Assembly (NCBI RefSeq): GCF_000455325.1
Contig: NZ_HG322951.1
Location: forward strand, 2,568,188 to 2,632,187
Source: Mycolicibacterium septicum DSM 44393
GTDB taxonomy: Bacteria; Actinomycetota; Actinomycetes; Mycobacteriales; Mycobacteriaceae
Direction of reading: 5' to 3'
DNA length: 64,000 nt
Shown: positions 25,248 to 33,985 of the stretch, in pieces
How the letters are laid out: each line of letters opens with the position of its first letter
How positions within the stretch are numbered: the first letter of the stretch is position 1
Notes under the pieces: generated by a model
The model's database searches: none
Told to the model about the DNA's origin: nothing
What the model saw: the letters and a program-made list of their open reading frames with translations, nothing else
Made by a program: the position numbers and the translations under genes

Positions 25248-26726
25248 TTGACCATCCAGACCTCCGAATCACACATGCCCGACACTGGTGCTTATGACGT
25301 CATCGTTCTGGGCGCCGGTCCGGTGGGGCAGAACGTCGCAGCGCGGGCCCATGCCGCCGGCCTGACCGTTGCAGTCATCGAGCGCGAACTCGTCGGCGGT
25401 GAATGTTCTTATTGGGGTTGCGTTCCGAGCAAGGCGCTCTTGCGTCCGGTACTCGCGATCGCCGACGCCCAACGCATAGACGGTGCGCGCGAGGCGGTTT
25501 CGGACCCGATCGACACGAAGGGCGTGTTCGGCCGTCGGGACCGTTACGTGACCGAGTGGAATGACGCTGGTCAGGCCGACACCGTTTCCGCCATGGGCGT
25601 CGACCTGATCCGGGGGCACGGACGTCTCGACGGCCCGCGCCGTGTCACGGTGGCCGCGTCTGGCCGGGATCCACAAGTTTTGACGGCCCGCAACGCGGTG
25701 GCGGTATGTACGGGCAGCACGGCGGCGCTACCCGACATACCCGGTGTGGCCGAAGCGAAGCCCTGGACGAACCGCAAAGCCACCGACAGCAGTGAGGTCC
25801 CCCCACGGTTGGCGGTGGTCGGTGGCGGGGGAGTCGGAGTGGAGATGGCGACGGCCTGGCGCGGCCTCGGTTCTGAAGTCACGTTGTTGGTGCGCTCTGC
25901 TGCCCTACTGCCCAAGATGGAGGCTTTCGTCGGTGACCATGTCCGTCAGGGCCTTTCGGCTGCCGGGGTGGATGTGCGTACTGAGGTGACGGTGACCGAG
26001 CTGCGGCGCACGTCGCCGGCCGAACCTGTGGAAGTGATCCTGAGTGACGGCGGCCGTCTCGAAGTCGATGAGATTCTCTTCGCCACCGGACGTACGCCGA
26101 ACACTGCCGACATCGGACTGGAGACGATCGGTCTGTTGCCCGGATCATGGCTCGACATCGACGACTCATGCACTGTCCGCGGGGTCGAAGGCGAATGGTT
26201 GTATGCGCTAGGCGATGCAAATCATCGCGCCTTGCTGACTCACCAGGGCAAATATCAGGCGCGGATCGTCGGCAACGTCATCGGCGCACGAGCACAAGGA
26301 CTTCCGCTTGACACATCACAGTGGGGTCCGCATCGCGCCACGGCGGACACCCTTGCGGTGCCACAGGCATTTTTCACTGACCCGGAGGCCGGCTCGGTGG
26401 GATTGACCTACGCGCAGGCAGCCCGGCAGGGAAGTCGCGTCAAGGCCGTCGATGTCAACATCGGTCAAACCGTTCCCGGAGCGAACTTCTACGCGGACGG
26501 CTATACCGGGCAGGCAAGGCTCGTCGTAGATCTCGAACGCGGAATCCTGGTCGGGGCCAGCTTTGTCGGTCCCGGCGTCGCCGAAATGCTGCACTCGGCC
26601 ACCATCGCGGTAGCGGGCGAGGTCCCCATCGAACGACTCTGGCATGCGGTGCCATGCTTCCCGACCATCAGTGAGGTGTGGTTGAAGTTGCTTGAAGCGC
26701 ATCGCGACTCCGACCCGTTAGACTGA
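25248..26726 (+). CDS. Flavoprotein disulfide reductase (dihydrolipoyl dehydrogenase/mercuric reductase-like)
   Basis: 492 residues. The FAD site is YDVIVLGAGPVGQNVAAR, the redox-active pair is GGECSYWGCVPSKALLRP, the NAD(P) site is LAVVGGGGVGVEMATAWRGLG, and FATGRTPNTADIG plus ALGDANHRALLTHQGKYQ complete the family set. The interface residue that is histidine in true dihydrolipoyl dehydrogenases (HPTxSE) is phenylalanine here (CFPTISEVW), so it probably is not a lipoamide enzyme; quinone or other disulfide/electrophile reduction is more likely. The start is TTG 25248 or ATG 25275. It is the third gene of the operator-4 operon. Confidence 0.88.
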   Translation: MTIQTSESHMPDTGAYDVIVLGAGPVGQNVAARAHAAGLTVAVIERELVGGECSYWGCVPSKALLRPVLAIADAQRIDGAREAVSDPIDTKGVFGRRDRYVTEWNDAGQADTVSAMGVDLIRGHGRLDGPRRVTVAASGRDPQVLTARNAVAVCTGSTAALPDIPGVAEAKPWTNRKATDSSEVPPRLAVVGGGGVGVEMATAWRGLGSEVTLLVRSAALLPKMEAFVGDHVRQGLSAAGVDVRTEVTVTELRRTSPAEPVEVILSDGGRLEVDEILFATGRTPNTADIGLETIGLLPGSWLDIDDSCTVRGVEGEWLYALGDANHRALLTHQGKYQARIVGNVIGARAQGLPLDTSQWGPHRATADTLAVPQAFFTDPEAGSVGLTYAQAARQGSRVKAVDVNIGQTVPGANFYADGYTGQARLVVDLERGILVGASFVGPGVAEMLHSATIAVAGEVPIERLWHAVPCFPTISEVWLKLLEAHRDSDPLD

Positions 26727-26830
26727 GGATCCGGCCCACGGCGTGACCCGCGGAATCCAGCGGGGCACGTGCCGGCGGTAGGCCTCGTATTGCGCGCCGA
26801 ACCACAGCCAGGGTGAGGCCGTGGCGACGG
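26727..26830 (-). pseudogene. Possible remnant of an isoprenylcysteine methyltransferase-family C-terminus
   Basis: The minus frame reads VATASPWLWF, then GAQYEAYRRHVPRWIPRVTPW, which looks like the end of ICMT-type membrane methyltransferases (FGxxYxxYxxxVPRWIP). The helix that should precede it and the whole N-terminus are missing, and upstream the frame is antisense to the nucleotidyltransferase gene. I treat it as decayed sequence; a chance match is possible. Confidence 0.3.
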
Positions 26831-26875
26831 CTGTGCCGAGCACCTGGTCGCCTGGATGGGGCCGACCGTACAGCG

Positions 26876-27535
26876 CTACCTGGCGGATCCGAATCCCTGA
26901 GTCCGTAGTCGAGTCAACCAGGGGTGGTCGGGGTAGAGCCGGGTCAGCCAGCTCAGGAGCCGTGTTCGTCCTGTGCTCGTCAGTCGTGGTGCCGTGCGGC
27001 GGAAATCCTGCTCGTCTTTGGTCGCGGTGCGGTGCGCCTTGAACAGCAGCGCGACTTCCGGCACCAGGTAGGGGATTCCGTCGCGGATGCCGATCAGTTC
27101 CCGGTAGGGCAACGTGATCGACGGATCGCGCCGGCACAACCATTGATCTCCGGTGTGCGGTTCGCGGAAGACATCGAGGTGATACCGCCCGGTGGTCGGG
27201 TCGCGGCACCAGGTTTGGTGTAGGGCGGGGTGATCGCTCACATCCGGGTAGGGCCACAACCGGCCGGCACCCGCCACGTCCCAATCGAATCCGTCCAGTG
27301 CGGCGGCGATCTGCGGAAAGTCCCGGCGGGGGACGGCAATCTCGATGTCGGCGTGTGGCCGCGGCGGATCACCGAGGTACAGGTCGATCGCCCATCCTGC
27401 GGCCACACACCACGGAGCATCGACACCGGACAACCGGCGGGCCACCTCGGCCGGAGACCATGGGTCCCAAAGCTCGTCAGCCTCATCGGCGCTGATTGCC
27501 ACGCCGTGCGGGGGAAGGTCATCAGACATCGGCAT
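26876..27535 (-). CDS. Nucleotidyltransferase-domain protein (aminoglycoside adenylyltransferase-like)
   Basis: 219 residues. CVAAGWAIDLYLGDPPRPHADIEIAVPRRDFP is the nucleotidyltransferase core of the PF10706-type family (GW/DxE pattern with two acidic residues), followed by LWPYPDVSDHPALHQTW, YHLDVFREPHTGDQW and VPEVALLFKAHRTATKDEQDF. Relatives include ANT(2'')-type enzymes, but resistance activity should not be assumed; many are housekeeping or orphan. The start is ATG 27535 or 27529. It overlaps the end of the upstream Fic remnant by a few bases, suggesting a former two-gene operon. Confidence 0.78.
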   Translation of the reverse strand: MPMSDDLPPHGVAISADEADELWDPWSPAEVARRLSGVDAPWCVAAGWAIDLYLGDPPRPHADIEIAVPRRDFPQIAAALDGFDWDVAGAGRLWPYPDVSDHPALHQTWCRDPTTGRYHLDVFREPHTGDQWLCRRDPSITLPYRELIGIRDGIPYLVPEVALLFKAHRTATKDEQDFRRTAPRLTSTGRTRLLSWLTRLYPDHPWLTRLRTQGFGSAR

Positions 27536-27858
27536 CCACTATCCTCTGTGGCCGTAGCCGTCCGCGCAGCACGGCCAGGAACGGCCGCGGGTCGGCGCGC
27601 CCGTCGCGGCGGAACGGCATCGAATCACGGGACGCACTGAACCACTCGGAACGGATGGATCTGGGTGTAGTCGGCATAGATTCGGGCCAGCCGGTAGGAC
27701 AGCGTGCCGTCGTCGATCTCGCTGCCTTCGTCGGCGAGCCTGCCGATCTCGACGTGCAGGGCCTCCAGGGCGTGTGGAATGCGTGCGCACAGGCCGAAAG
27801 AGCTGTCACCCTTGCGGAGTTCGACGATGCGCGGTTCGCCTGCCCAGGCGTAGATTCT
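27522..27858 (-). pseudogene. Fic/DOC-family gene remnant, core deleted and frameshifted
   Basis: After an in-frame TAG at 27859-27861, the minus frame reads IYAWAGEPRIVELRKGDSSF, then LSYRLARIYADYTQIHPFR, which matches the Fic N-half up to the catalytic HPFxxGNGR motif. There the motif breaks off: HPFR is followed by VVQCVP and a TGA at 27625-27627. In the next frame SEWFSASRDSM and PRPFLAVLRGRL resemble a Fic C-terminal end and run to the TGA at 27522-27524. The GNGR loop and following helices are absent, so no AMP-transferase activity is possible. Confidence 0.55.
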
Positions 27859-28224
27859 CTACCCGGTTTGGCGCTGTTGGTCCGGCCCTCCATGCTCTAG
27901 CGGATCAGGCAAACATTCGTTCCCCGGCGTGGTAGGCAATGGCAGGTGGGAACCCCATTGCCCTTCATGCCGAGAGAGCGGCCGGTAGCCTGCGGACGAC
28001 GATCGCGGCCGCGGGTCGCTGACGTCGGACTCGGAGTTGGATAACACCCTAGAGGTGCAGCACGAAGCGGCGATCGTGCATTACTCGGTCTAATCAACGA
28101 GCCCGTCCGGAGATGATCATCGCCGTGTTGGGTTTCGTCTGAAAGCTCAGCGCGCTGTACGGTCGTACAGCTATGGTTAGTCGCACGCGGGAACAATCTG
28201 CGAACAAGGCTATTCGGAGGGCTG
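27859..28224. other. Gene-poor region ending in a regulated promoter
   Basis: About 366 nt with no convincing gene on either strand. It separates the decayed Fic region from the catabolic regulon. The only clear element is the palindrome at 28154-28171; GGAGG precedes the ATG at 28225. Confidence 0.6.
28154..28171. promoter_or_regulatory. TetR-type operator, copy 1
   Basis: GCTGTAC-GGTC-GTACAGC, exact 7-bp arms, 54 bp upstream of the gene at 28225. Confidence 0.8.
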
Positions 28225-29283
28225 ATGGAGAAGTTGCGCGTAATCCAGTGGACGACGGGGAAGGTCGGGAAGCTCAGTACCCGAGCGATTCTCGATGATC
28301 CGCGGCTTGAACTCGCCGGTCTGTACGCCTACTCACCTGACAAGGCCGGGGTGGATGCAGGCGCTTTGTGCGGACGTCCAGATACTGGGGTGCTTGCCAC
28401 GACTGACGTTGACGACTTGATAGCGCTGGACGCTGACACCGTGTTGTACACCCCGTTCATGGCTGACGTCGATCACGCCGTCCGTCTGCTGGAAAGTGGG
28501 CTCGATGTGATCAGCACCAATCTGTTCCTCAACGTGGGTGGTATTCAAGGAGAGACTCGGGATCGAATTGCCGATGCGTGTAGTCGGGGCGATAGCTCGT
28601 TCTATGTCACAGGCGTCAATCCGGGGTGGATCAATTCGATGACCGCGCACATGACCGCGGTTTGTCGGGACGTACAGCAGGTTTCGGTCTTTGAATCTGC
28701 CGACGTGTCGGTGTATGAATCGCCCGAGACATGGCAGGCCCTCGGCTTCTCGCTGATGGAGGCCACGCCTGCAGTCATCGAGGTGGCCAAGATGTGGCTG
28801 AGCACTTTTTACGATTCGGTGCAGCGCATGGGCACAGCGTTGGGTTATGCACTCGATGACATGGAGTTCTTTGTCGACTATGCGACGGCCTCGGAGCGCG
28901 TCGACCTGGGATGGTTCGCGATGGAGAAAGACACGATCGCGGCCATTCGGGCCGGGTGGAACGGGAAAGTGAACGGCAAGACGGTATTGCAGTCCAACGT
29001 CGCCTGGTATCTGACCAAGAAACTCAACGAAGGGTGGGAATTCGACGACGACCACTACCACGTGGTCATCAAGGGGGAGCCCGACGTCGACGTCCGGATC
29101 CGCTTCATCCCGCCGAAATCGTGGGGCAATCATGAGTGGGACACGATGACCGCGCTGCCGGCGGTGAACGCTGCCTTCGACGTAGCGGCAGCTCCGGCAG
29201 GGATCTTGACGCTCAAGGAGGCCGGATTGTCAAGTGCGCCAGCGGGAATTTGGACCGAAGAACGGAGCGAGCTCTTCGCCTAG
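28225..29283 (+). CDS. Dihydrodipicolinate reductase-like NAD(P)-dependent dehydrogenase
   Basis: 352-residue protein of the group often named dihydrodipicolinate reductase or 2,4-diaminopentanoate dehydrogenase-like. The Rossmann start is LRVIQWTTGKVGKLSTRAIL, then LAGLYAYSPDKAGVDAGAL, VLYTPFMADVDHAVRLLESG and FYVTGVNPGWINSM. It is not the lysine-pathway DapB, which is shorter and has a different substrate motif. GGAGG lies 5-6 nt before the ATG. It is the first gene under the palindromic operator system and ends at a strong hairpin, so it is monocistronic. The substrate is unknown, probably a keto or imino intermediate. Confidence 0.85.
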   Translation: MEKLRVIQWTTGKVGKLSTRAILDDPRLELAGLYAYSPDKAGVDAGALCGRPDTGVLATTDVDDLIALDADTVLYTPFMADVDHAVRLLESGLDVISTNLFLNVGGIQGETRDRIADACSRGDSSFYVTGVNPGWINSMTAHMTAVCRDVQQVSVFESADVSVYESPETWQALGFSLMEATPAVIEVAKMWLSTFYDSVQRMGTALGYALDDMEFFVDYATASERVDLGWFAMEKDTIAAIRAGWNGKVNGKTVLQSNVAWYLTKKLNEGWEFDDDHYHVVIKGEPDVDVRIRFIPPKSWGNHEWDTMTALPAVNAAFDVAAAPAGILTLKEAGLSSAPAGIWTEERSELFA

Positions 29284-29287
29284 TGAT

Positions 29288-29322
29288 CGCCACCGGGGCT
29301 GGTTGAACCGGCCCCGGTGGCG
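29288..29322. terminator. Bidirectional hairpin terminator between convergent genes
   Basis: CGCCACCGGGGC pairs perfectly with GCCCCGGTGGCG, with an inner GGTT-GAACC extension. It sits between convergent stops and has no T run, as is common in mycobacteria. Confidence 0.75.
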
Positions 29323-29331
29323 TTCGATTGT

Positions 29332-30579
29332 TCAGGTGCAGCCGTTTGGCCATGCGTTCGGTGTCTGCGGATGGCCTTGTTGGTCAGCCTTTTCTAGCGT
29401 GAGTTCCCCGGCGGTTGCATCCTGCTGCTGACTGGCCTGCCGAGCGGCCTCGGACATCGGCGTCGGATGCACTGCCTTTTCGAGCTCGGCGCCGACCAGG
29501 GGATCCCGGGCGGCCTCGACGATCTTTTGCACGCCGGGCGCGCCGAATCTTTCGACTGTCGTCTCCAGGGAGTAAATCGGAATTCGCATTGCGCCCAACC
29601 CGGAGAGCATACGAACGTCGCGTGTCAGGGTGGTGAGATCGTCGTAGGGCTTCTGGCCCCCGATCCCGAGTGACACTTGACCGGCTGGACCGAAGTATTG
29701 GCTCATATCGGCGTAGTACGAAGCCGGATAGCTTGAGCCGGGGTCAGTTCCAGCCTGCGCTACTGCGCTGCGGTAGGCCATGAGATAGAGCTGGTCGTAA
29801 CCGGATGAGGAGCCTGCGATGTTGAGCGCATCTTGTAAGGCCAGATCTCCATCACGCAGGTCGTCGGCGACCATCGGTGCCTCGGCCGCGTTTACGGAGA
29901 TTCCGCGAGACTTCGCCCACTCCACGAGTTGTGCGTACGTCTGGAACGCGCTGCATTGCGATGTCGGATCGATGTTGGCACGCAACCACGAGTTGAGCCG
30001 GCCGGTATCGGCTGCCGTCACATTCTCGACGTAGGTTGGCAGATCCTGCCAGGAAAATTCCTGGTCTAGCGCCACCGACTCGAACTGCAACCGCTCGGAA
30101 TCCTTCCAAGACGCCCACTCTCGCACCGCATCGAAGATCTCCGCGGCATTGGTCTCACTGGCCCAGTAACCCTTCTCGACCGGCACAACGAGCCAGGCGA
30201 TGACCGGTACATTGAGCTGATTCGCGTGGCGCACCAGGTCGGCGGCTGTGCTGTCTACACCCGTCGGGACGGGCCCGAAGTCGCGCCCGTACCGAACGTT
30301 GAGATACAGCGGCACACGTTCTTTGGCGAGCACAGCCCAAGTCTCGGGCGTGAGCGCTCCTTCATAGGTTGGCTCGTAGTAATTGTCTTGATTTGGCGAT
30401 TGCCGACCCTGCGGGGAGGCGACGTCCTCCCCGGCCCAAAAGCCAACAACCGCCGGCGGTTGTTGTGCCTCCGGCATGTTGTGAAGATCTGGCTCACCAA
30501 GTGCTGGTGAAGCGCACGGCAACAGCATCAGCGAAGTGGTGACGACGGCGTAAGCGCCACGACGCAGATGCTTGATCAT
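29332..30579 (-). CDS. Secreted protein of unknown function (TIM-barrel-like)
   Basis: 415 residues from ATG 30579 (ATG 30600 is also in frame). A Sec signal peptide is clear: MIKHLRRGAYAVVTTSLMLL with probable cleavage after SPALG. The mature part begins with a Pro-rich stretch, then PAVVGFWAGEDV, and alternates strand-like and helical segments (VPLYLNVRYG, VPVIAWLVVPVEKGYW, FESVALDQEFSW, QLYLMAYRS, VSLGIGGQKPYDDL). This resembles a glycoside-hydrolase-like barrel, but no family is recognised. The C-terminus is Gln-rich. It has no copy of the regulon operator upstream, unlike its neighbours. Confidence 0.7.
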   Translation of the reverse strand: MIKHLRRGAYAVVTTSLMLLPCASPALGEPDLHNMPEAQQPPAVVGFWAGEDVASPQGRQSPNQDNYYEPTYEGALTPETWAVLAKERVPLYLNVRYGRDFGPVPTGVDSTAADLVRHANQLNVPVIAWLVVPVEKGYWASETNAAEIFDAVREWASWKDSERLQFESVALDQEFSWQDLPTYVENVTAADTGRLNSWLRANIDPTSQCSAFQTYAQLVEWAKSRGISVNAAEAPMVADDLRDGDLALQDALNIAGSSSGYDQLYLMAYRSAVAQAGTDPGSSYPASYYADMSQYFGPAGQVSLGIGGQKPYDDLTTLTRDVRMLSGLGAMRIPIYSLETTVERFGAPGVQKIVEAARDPLVGAELEKAVHPTPMSEAARQASQQQDATAGELTLEKADQQGHPQTPNAWPNGCT

Positions 30580-30759
30580 TGATGAAATATGCTGTGCCAC
30601 AGATGAACTTGCCTACTCTCACTTCTCGGGTACAGGTTGAAATGTTTGCCGAGCTGCAAGGATGATCGGTTGGGCGTGTGTAAGTGCGCTTCCCTCTACG
30701 GTATAGCGCAGTCTCAACGAGCTCGTAACGCCGTGGCGTGGAGCACCGGCGCCAGTGGG

Positions 30760-31572
30760 CTACCCGAACTGGGTAATGCCGCCATCAACGGCCAAAGATT
30801 GACCCGTGATGTAGGCGGCCTCGCCACTGAGCATGAAAACCGTGGCGTAGGCGATATCCCATGCCGTGGCCTGGCGTCCTAGCGGCCAACGGATCTTGGC
30901 TCGGCGCTCGACCGTGGCGTCCCCGACCCGACCGAGAGGGGTGTCAACCGGGCCGGGTATCACGTGATTGGCCCGGATGCTGCGGGGAGCGCCTTCCAGG
31001 GCGACGTGCCGACAGAGGCCAAACAACCCCGCTTTGGACGCGTCGTAGGCGGGCAATCGAGTACCGCCTTTCACCCCGGCAACCGAGCCGATAAACACGA
31101 AGGCGCCGCCATCGGCCAGTAGCGGCATCGCAGCCCGGGCGACGAGAAAGTGGGATCGGATGTTCAGCGCAAAAAGGTCATCCCACACCTCGGGTGTAGT
31201 GCCGGCAAGTCCCTGGCCCGACCCGAACCCGACGTTGGCAACAACACCGTCGAGACCCCCCATTTTCTCGTGAGCCTCGTGCACCAGGCGCTCACAGGCA
31301 GCCGCGTCTCGCACATCGGCAACTACTGCAAGGCTTTGGCTGCCCTCCTTTGCGCACAAGTCGGCCGTTGTCTTCGCGGGAGCCTCATCGATGTCGACGC
31401 ACACCACCTGCGCGCCTTCCCTGGCCGACAACACCGCGATCGCCCGGCCGTTGCCCACTGTGACCTCAGGGTCGGTCGAAGGTCGCGATCCTGCACCGAC
31501 GACTACGATGCGCCGGCCTGCGAGTCGACCGCGGCCGGGGGCTGTGCCTGCTGATTCGGGGGTGAGCGTCAT
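30760..31572 (-). CDS. Short-chain dehydrogenase/reductase with expanded glycine-rich loop
   Basis: 270-residue SDR. The cofactor loop is unusual: VVVGAGSRPST, then VGNGRAIAVLSAREGA, that is, GxGx followed by a ten-residue insert before the usual GxG helix. Conserved VANVGFGSG (NAG region), FIGSVAGVKG (serine) and YDASKAG (Tyr/Lys) support catalysis. It ends with GQSLAVDGGITQFG. It is transcribed divergently from the CMD gene, with an operator copy in the 44-bp gap, and probably oxidises an alcohol in the regulon's pathway. Confidence 0.88.
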   Translation of the reverse strand: MTLTPESAGTAPGRGRLAGRRIVVVGAGSRPSTDPEVTVGNGRAIAVLSAREGAQVVCVDIDEAPAKTTADLCAKEGSQSLAVVADVRDAAACERLVHEAHEKMGGLDGVVANVGFGSGQGLAGTTPEVWDDLFALNIRSHFLVARAAMPLLADGGAFVFIGSVAGVKGGTRLPAYDASKAGLFGLCRHVALEGAPRSIRANHVIPGPVDTPLGRVGDATVERRAKIRWPLGRQATAWDIAYATVFMLSGEAAYITGQSLAVDGGITQFG

Positions 31573-31592
31573 ATATCGAACGTAGCACCGGT

Positions 31593-31610
31593 GCTGTACG
31601 ACAGTACAGT
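31593..31610. promoter_or_regulatory. TetR-type operator, copy 2 (divergent promoter)
   Basis: GCTGTAC-GACA-GTACAGT. It lies in a 44-bp gap between the divergent SDR (31572) and CMD (31617) starts, so binding would block both promoters. Confidence 0.78.
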
Positions 31611-31616
31611 GTGCCT

Positions 31617-32225
31617 ATGACGTCGCAGCATCATTCTGAGTCAACCCCGAGGATCACGCCGCTGCCCATCGCGGAATGGGACGAGGAGGCCACTGCCGCA
31701 GTCGCTTCCGCATTCGGAACCGCCGGTGTGAAGGCCTTTCAGAGGGCGGGTGCGGCCCCAAATGTACTCGCGACGCTGGTGCATTACCCCGGACTGGCCG
31801 CGGCGTTCAACCGACTCGGCAATGTGCTGCTGAGCAAGCCTGCGATCGGGCATCGAGAACGCGAACTGATGCTGCTGCGCGTCGCCTGGCGCACCGGGGC
31901 GCAGTACGAGTGGGTCCATCACGTACTGCAAGCGGAGCACTATGGCCTGGACGAACTCGATATCCAGGGGGTCATCGACGGGGGCTGCGCCAAGTGGTCG
32001 CCGCTCGAGGCGGACCTGGTAGCCGCAGCCGATCAGCTTCTCGACCGCTACCGCATTGACGACGCCACATGGCAACGCCTGGCCGTTCATCTGGACAACC
32101 GCCAACTGGTCGAGCTTCCGTTCATTGTCGGGACATATACCTGCCTGGCGATGGCGTTCAACAGCTGGAATCTCCAAGTGGAGGACGGGGTGGACGCCAG
32201 TGACGTCCCACCTCTGCCGCACTGA
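31617..32225 (+). CDS. Carboxymuconolactone decarboxylase (CMD/AhpD-like) family protein
   Basis: 202 residues. The CMD signature is GHRERELMLLRVAWRTGAQYEWVHH. The CxxC peroxidase pair of AhpD is not seen; the position reads YEWVHHV, as in the non-redox CMD branch common in mycobacterial catabolic clusters. GTG 31611 is a possible alternative start. The operator ends 6 nt before the ATG, so the transcript must be leaderless or nearly so. Its role in the pathway is unclear: decarboxylase, isomerase or hydratase-like. Confidence 0.83.
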   Translation: MTSQHHSESTPRITPLPIAEWDEEATAAVASAFGTAGVKAFQRAGAAPNVLATLVHYPGLAAAFNRLGNVLLSKPAIGHRERELMLLRVAWRTGAQYEWVHHVLQAEHYGLDELDIQGVIDGGCAKWSPLEADLVAAADQLLDRYRIDDATWQRLAVHLDNRQLVELPFIVGTYTCLAMAFNSWNLQVEDGVDASDVPPLPH

Positions 32226-32254
32226 CTGACCTGGTGGCGTGTCGACCGTCACAT

Positions 32255-32272
32255 GTTGTACGGTCGTACAGC
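32255..32272. promoter_or_regulatory. TetR-type operator, copy 3
   Basis: GTTGTAC-GGTC-GTACAGC, 33 bp upstream of the GMC oxidoreductase ATG. Confidence 0.78.
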
Positions 32273-32305
32273 GCAGCTGTGGCGCGCAGGTAGAAGGGAT
32301 ACGAG

Positions 32306-33907
32306 ATGGCCAGTTATGACTACATCATCGCCGGAGCGGGGTCTGCCGGCTGCGTACTGGCCAATCGCCTTACCGAGGACCCCAGAGTGCAGGTCCTGCT
32401 GCTGGAGGCCGGCGGCGGCGACAGCAATCCACTGTTCGTTGTCCCCAAGGGATCGGGCAAGCTGTTCGAGAGTCCGAAACACATGTGGCACTACCAGACA
32501 GTTCCATTCGGACCAGACGGGCATTCCGAGCAGTGGATGCGCGGCAAGGTGATCGGCGGATCGAGTTCGATCAACGGCATGATCTACAACCGGGGCCAGC
32601 GCGCCGACTGGGACGAGATCGAGCAGTTGGGCAACAAAGGCTGGGGCTGGGACCAGATGCTGCCGATCTTCACCGGGTTCGAGGACAACGCATTCGGCCC
32701 GTCGGCTACCCGCGGCGTGGGTGGCCCGCTGCACATTTCGGTTCCTCAGGATCCCGATCCGCTATGCGAGGAGATGGTCGCCGCTGGAGCCAATTTGGGG
32801 TTGAGCAGGGTTCAAGACATCAATGAATCCGACTGCGAACGCATCGGATACGCCACCTCAACGATCAGGAGTGGCCGGCGCGTCAGCGCGGCAAGTGCAT
32901 TTCTGAAGCCTGCGATGCGTCGGCCCAACCTGACCGTGCAGACCAACACGGTAGTGCGTCAGCTGGTTTTCGAGGGGGGTCGAGCGGTCGGGGTGCATGT
33001 CGCACGCCGAGGTGCGACCGCGACGATCCGAGCCGCCCGGGAAGTCATTGTCGCCCTCGGCAGTCTCAATACTCCGATCCTGCTGCAGCGTTCGGGGATC
33101 GGTCCACGAGAAGTTCTCGCCGCCGCCGGGGTGAAGGTGTACCTGGATCGCTCCAAGGTCGGTAGAGGTCTCCGCGAACACCGCTGTGCCACACTGCGTT
33201 TTCAGCTCAAGGAAGATCTCGGCTACAACCGCCTGCTGTCGAGTGCGTTCGGACAGGCGGTTACCGGTGCAAAGTACTTGGCTACCCGAAAAGGCCCTTT
33301 GGCGGCACCCTCGTTCGACATCGTGGGTTTCGCCAAATCTAGGCCGGACGTCGAACGTCCGGATGGGCAATTGATGCTGGGTCCGTGGACCATCCCTCCT
33401 TACAACCTCGGTGAACCGGTGGCCATCGAACGACAGGCGGGTGTCTCCTGCCTGGGCATGATGCTGCGCCCGACCTCGCGCGGCTCGATCGAGATCACCA
33501 GTGCCGATCCGCACGCTCCGGCGCGAATCGACCCGAACTACCTTGGAACCGAACATGATCGCCGCACCACTGCCGACTTGGTTCGGCGGATGCGCGACCT
33601 GTTCGATCAGTCGCCGATCGCCGAGCGCATCAGCCACGAGACCTATCCCGGATCGGGTGTGGACTCTGACGAGGCGCTCGTGGACTCTGTGCTCACTGGC
33701 GGTTACTGCGGCTACCACGCGGCCGGCAGCTGCGCGATGGGACCCGACCGCGAAGACGTGGTCGACGACCAGCTCAAAGTGCGCGGCGTAGAAGGTCTAC
33801 GTGTGGTGGACTGCTCGGTGCTGCCCACCATGGTGGCCGGCAACCTCAACGGTCCTATCATGGCTGTGGCGTGGCGCGCGGCCGAACTGATCCGCCAGAA
33901 TGCTTGA
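32306..33907 (+). CDS. GMC-family FAD-dependent alcohol oxidase/dehydrogenase
   Basis: 533 residues. The FAD-binding start is YDYIIAGAGSAGCVLANRL and LLLEAGG; GMC signature 1 is RGKVIGGSSSINGMIYNRG, the second signature region is GSLNTPILLQRSGIGP, and the catalytic C-terminal part is GYCGYHAAGSCAMG with NLNGPIMAVAWRAAELI. It oxidises a primary or secondary alcohol, as in choline, glucose or polyethylene glycol dehydrogenases. It is cytosolic (no signal peptide). It is monocistronic under operator copy 3. Confidence 0.92.
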   Translation: MASYDYIIAGAGSAGCVLANRLTEDPRVQVLLLEAGGGDSNPLFVVPKGSGKLFESPKHMWHYQTVPFGPDGHSEQWMRGKVIGGSSSINGMIYNRGQRADWDEIEQLGNKGWGWDQMLPIFTGFEDNAFGPSATRGVGGPLHISVPQDPDPLCEEMVAAGANLGLSRVQDINESDCERIGYATSTIRSGRRVSAASAFLKPAMRRPNLTVQTNTVVRQLVFEGGRAVGVHVARRGATATIRAAREVIVALGSLNTPILLQRSGIGPREVLAAAGVKVYLDRSKVGRGLREHRCATLRFQLKEDLGYNRLLSSAFGQAVTGAKYLATRKGPLAAPSFDIVGFAKSRPDVERPDGQLMLGPWTIPPYNLGEPVAIERQAGVSCLGMMLRPTSRGSIEITSADPHAPARIDPNYLGTEHDRRTTADLVRRMRDLFDQSPIAERISHETYPGSGVDSDEALVDSVLTGGYCGYHAAGSCAMGPDREDVVDDQLKVRGVEGLRVVDCSVLPTMVAGNLNGPIMAVAWRAAELIRQNA

Positions 33908-33985
33908 TCGGTCGCCGATCTGGTCCGCGAGAACGTCTCTATCGCAATACGTTCACACGATTCGCCTGCGCTCACTCGCGTTCTA

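Noticed and set aside
30620..30710. An eleventh copy of the 18-bp operator upstream of the secreted protein
   Set aside because: Only isolated half-sites (GGTACAGG and GTATAGC) are present, without a partner arm at the N4 spacing.
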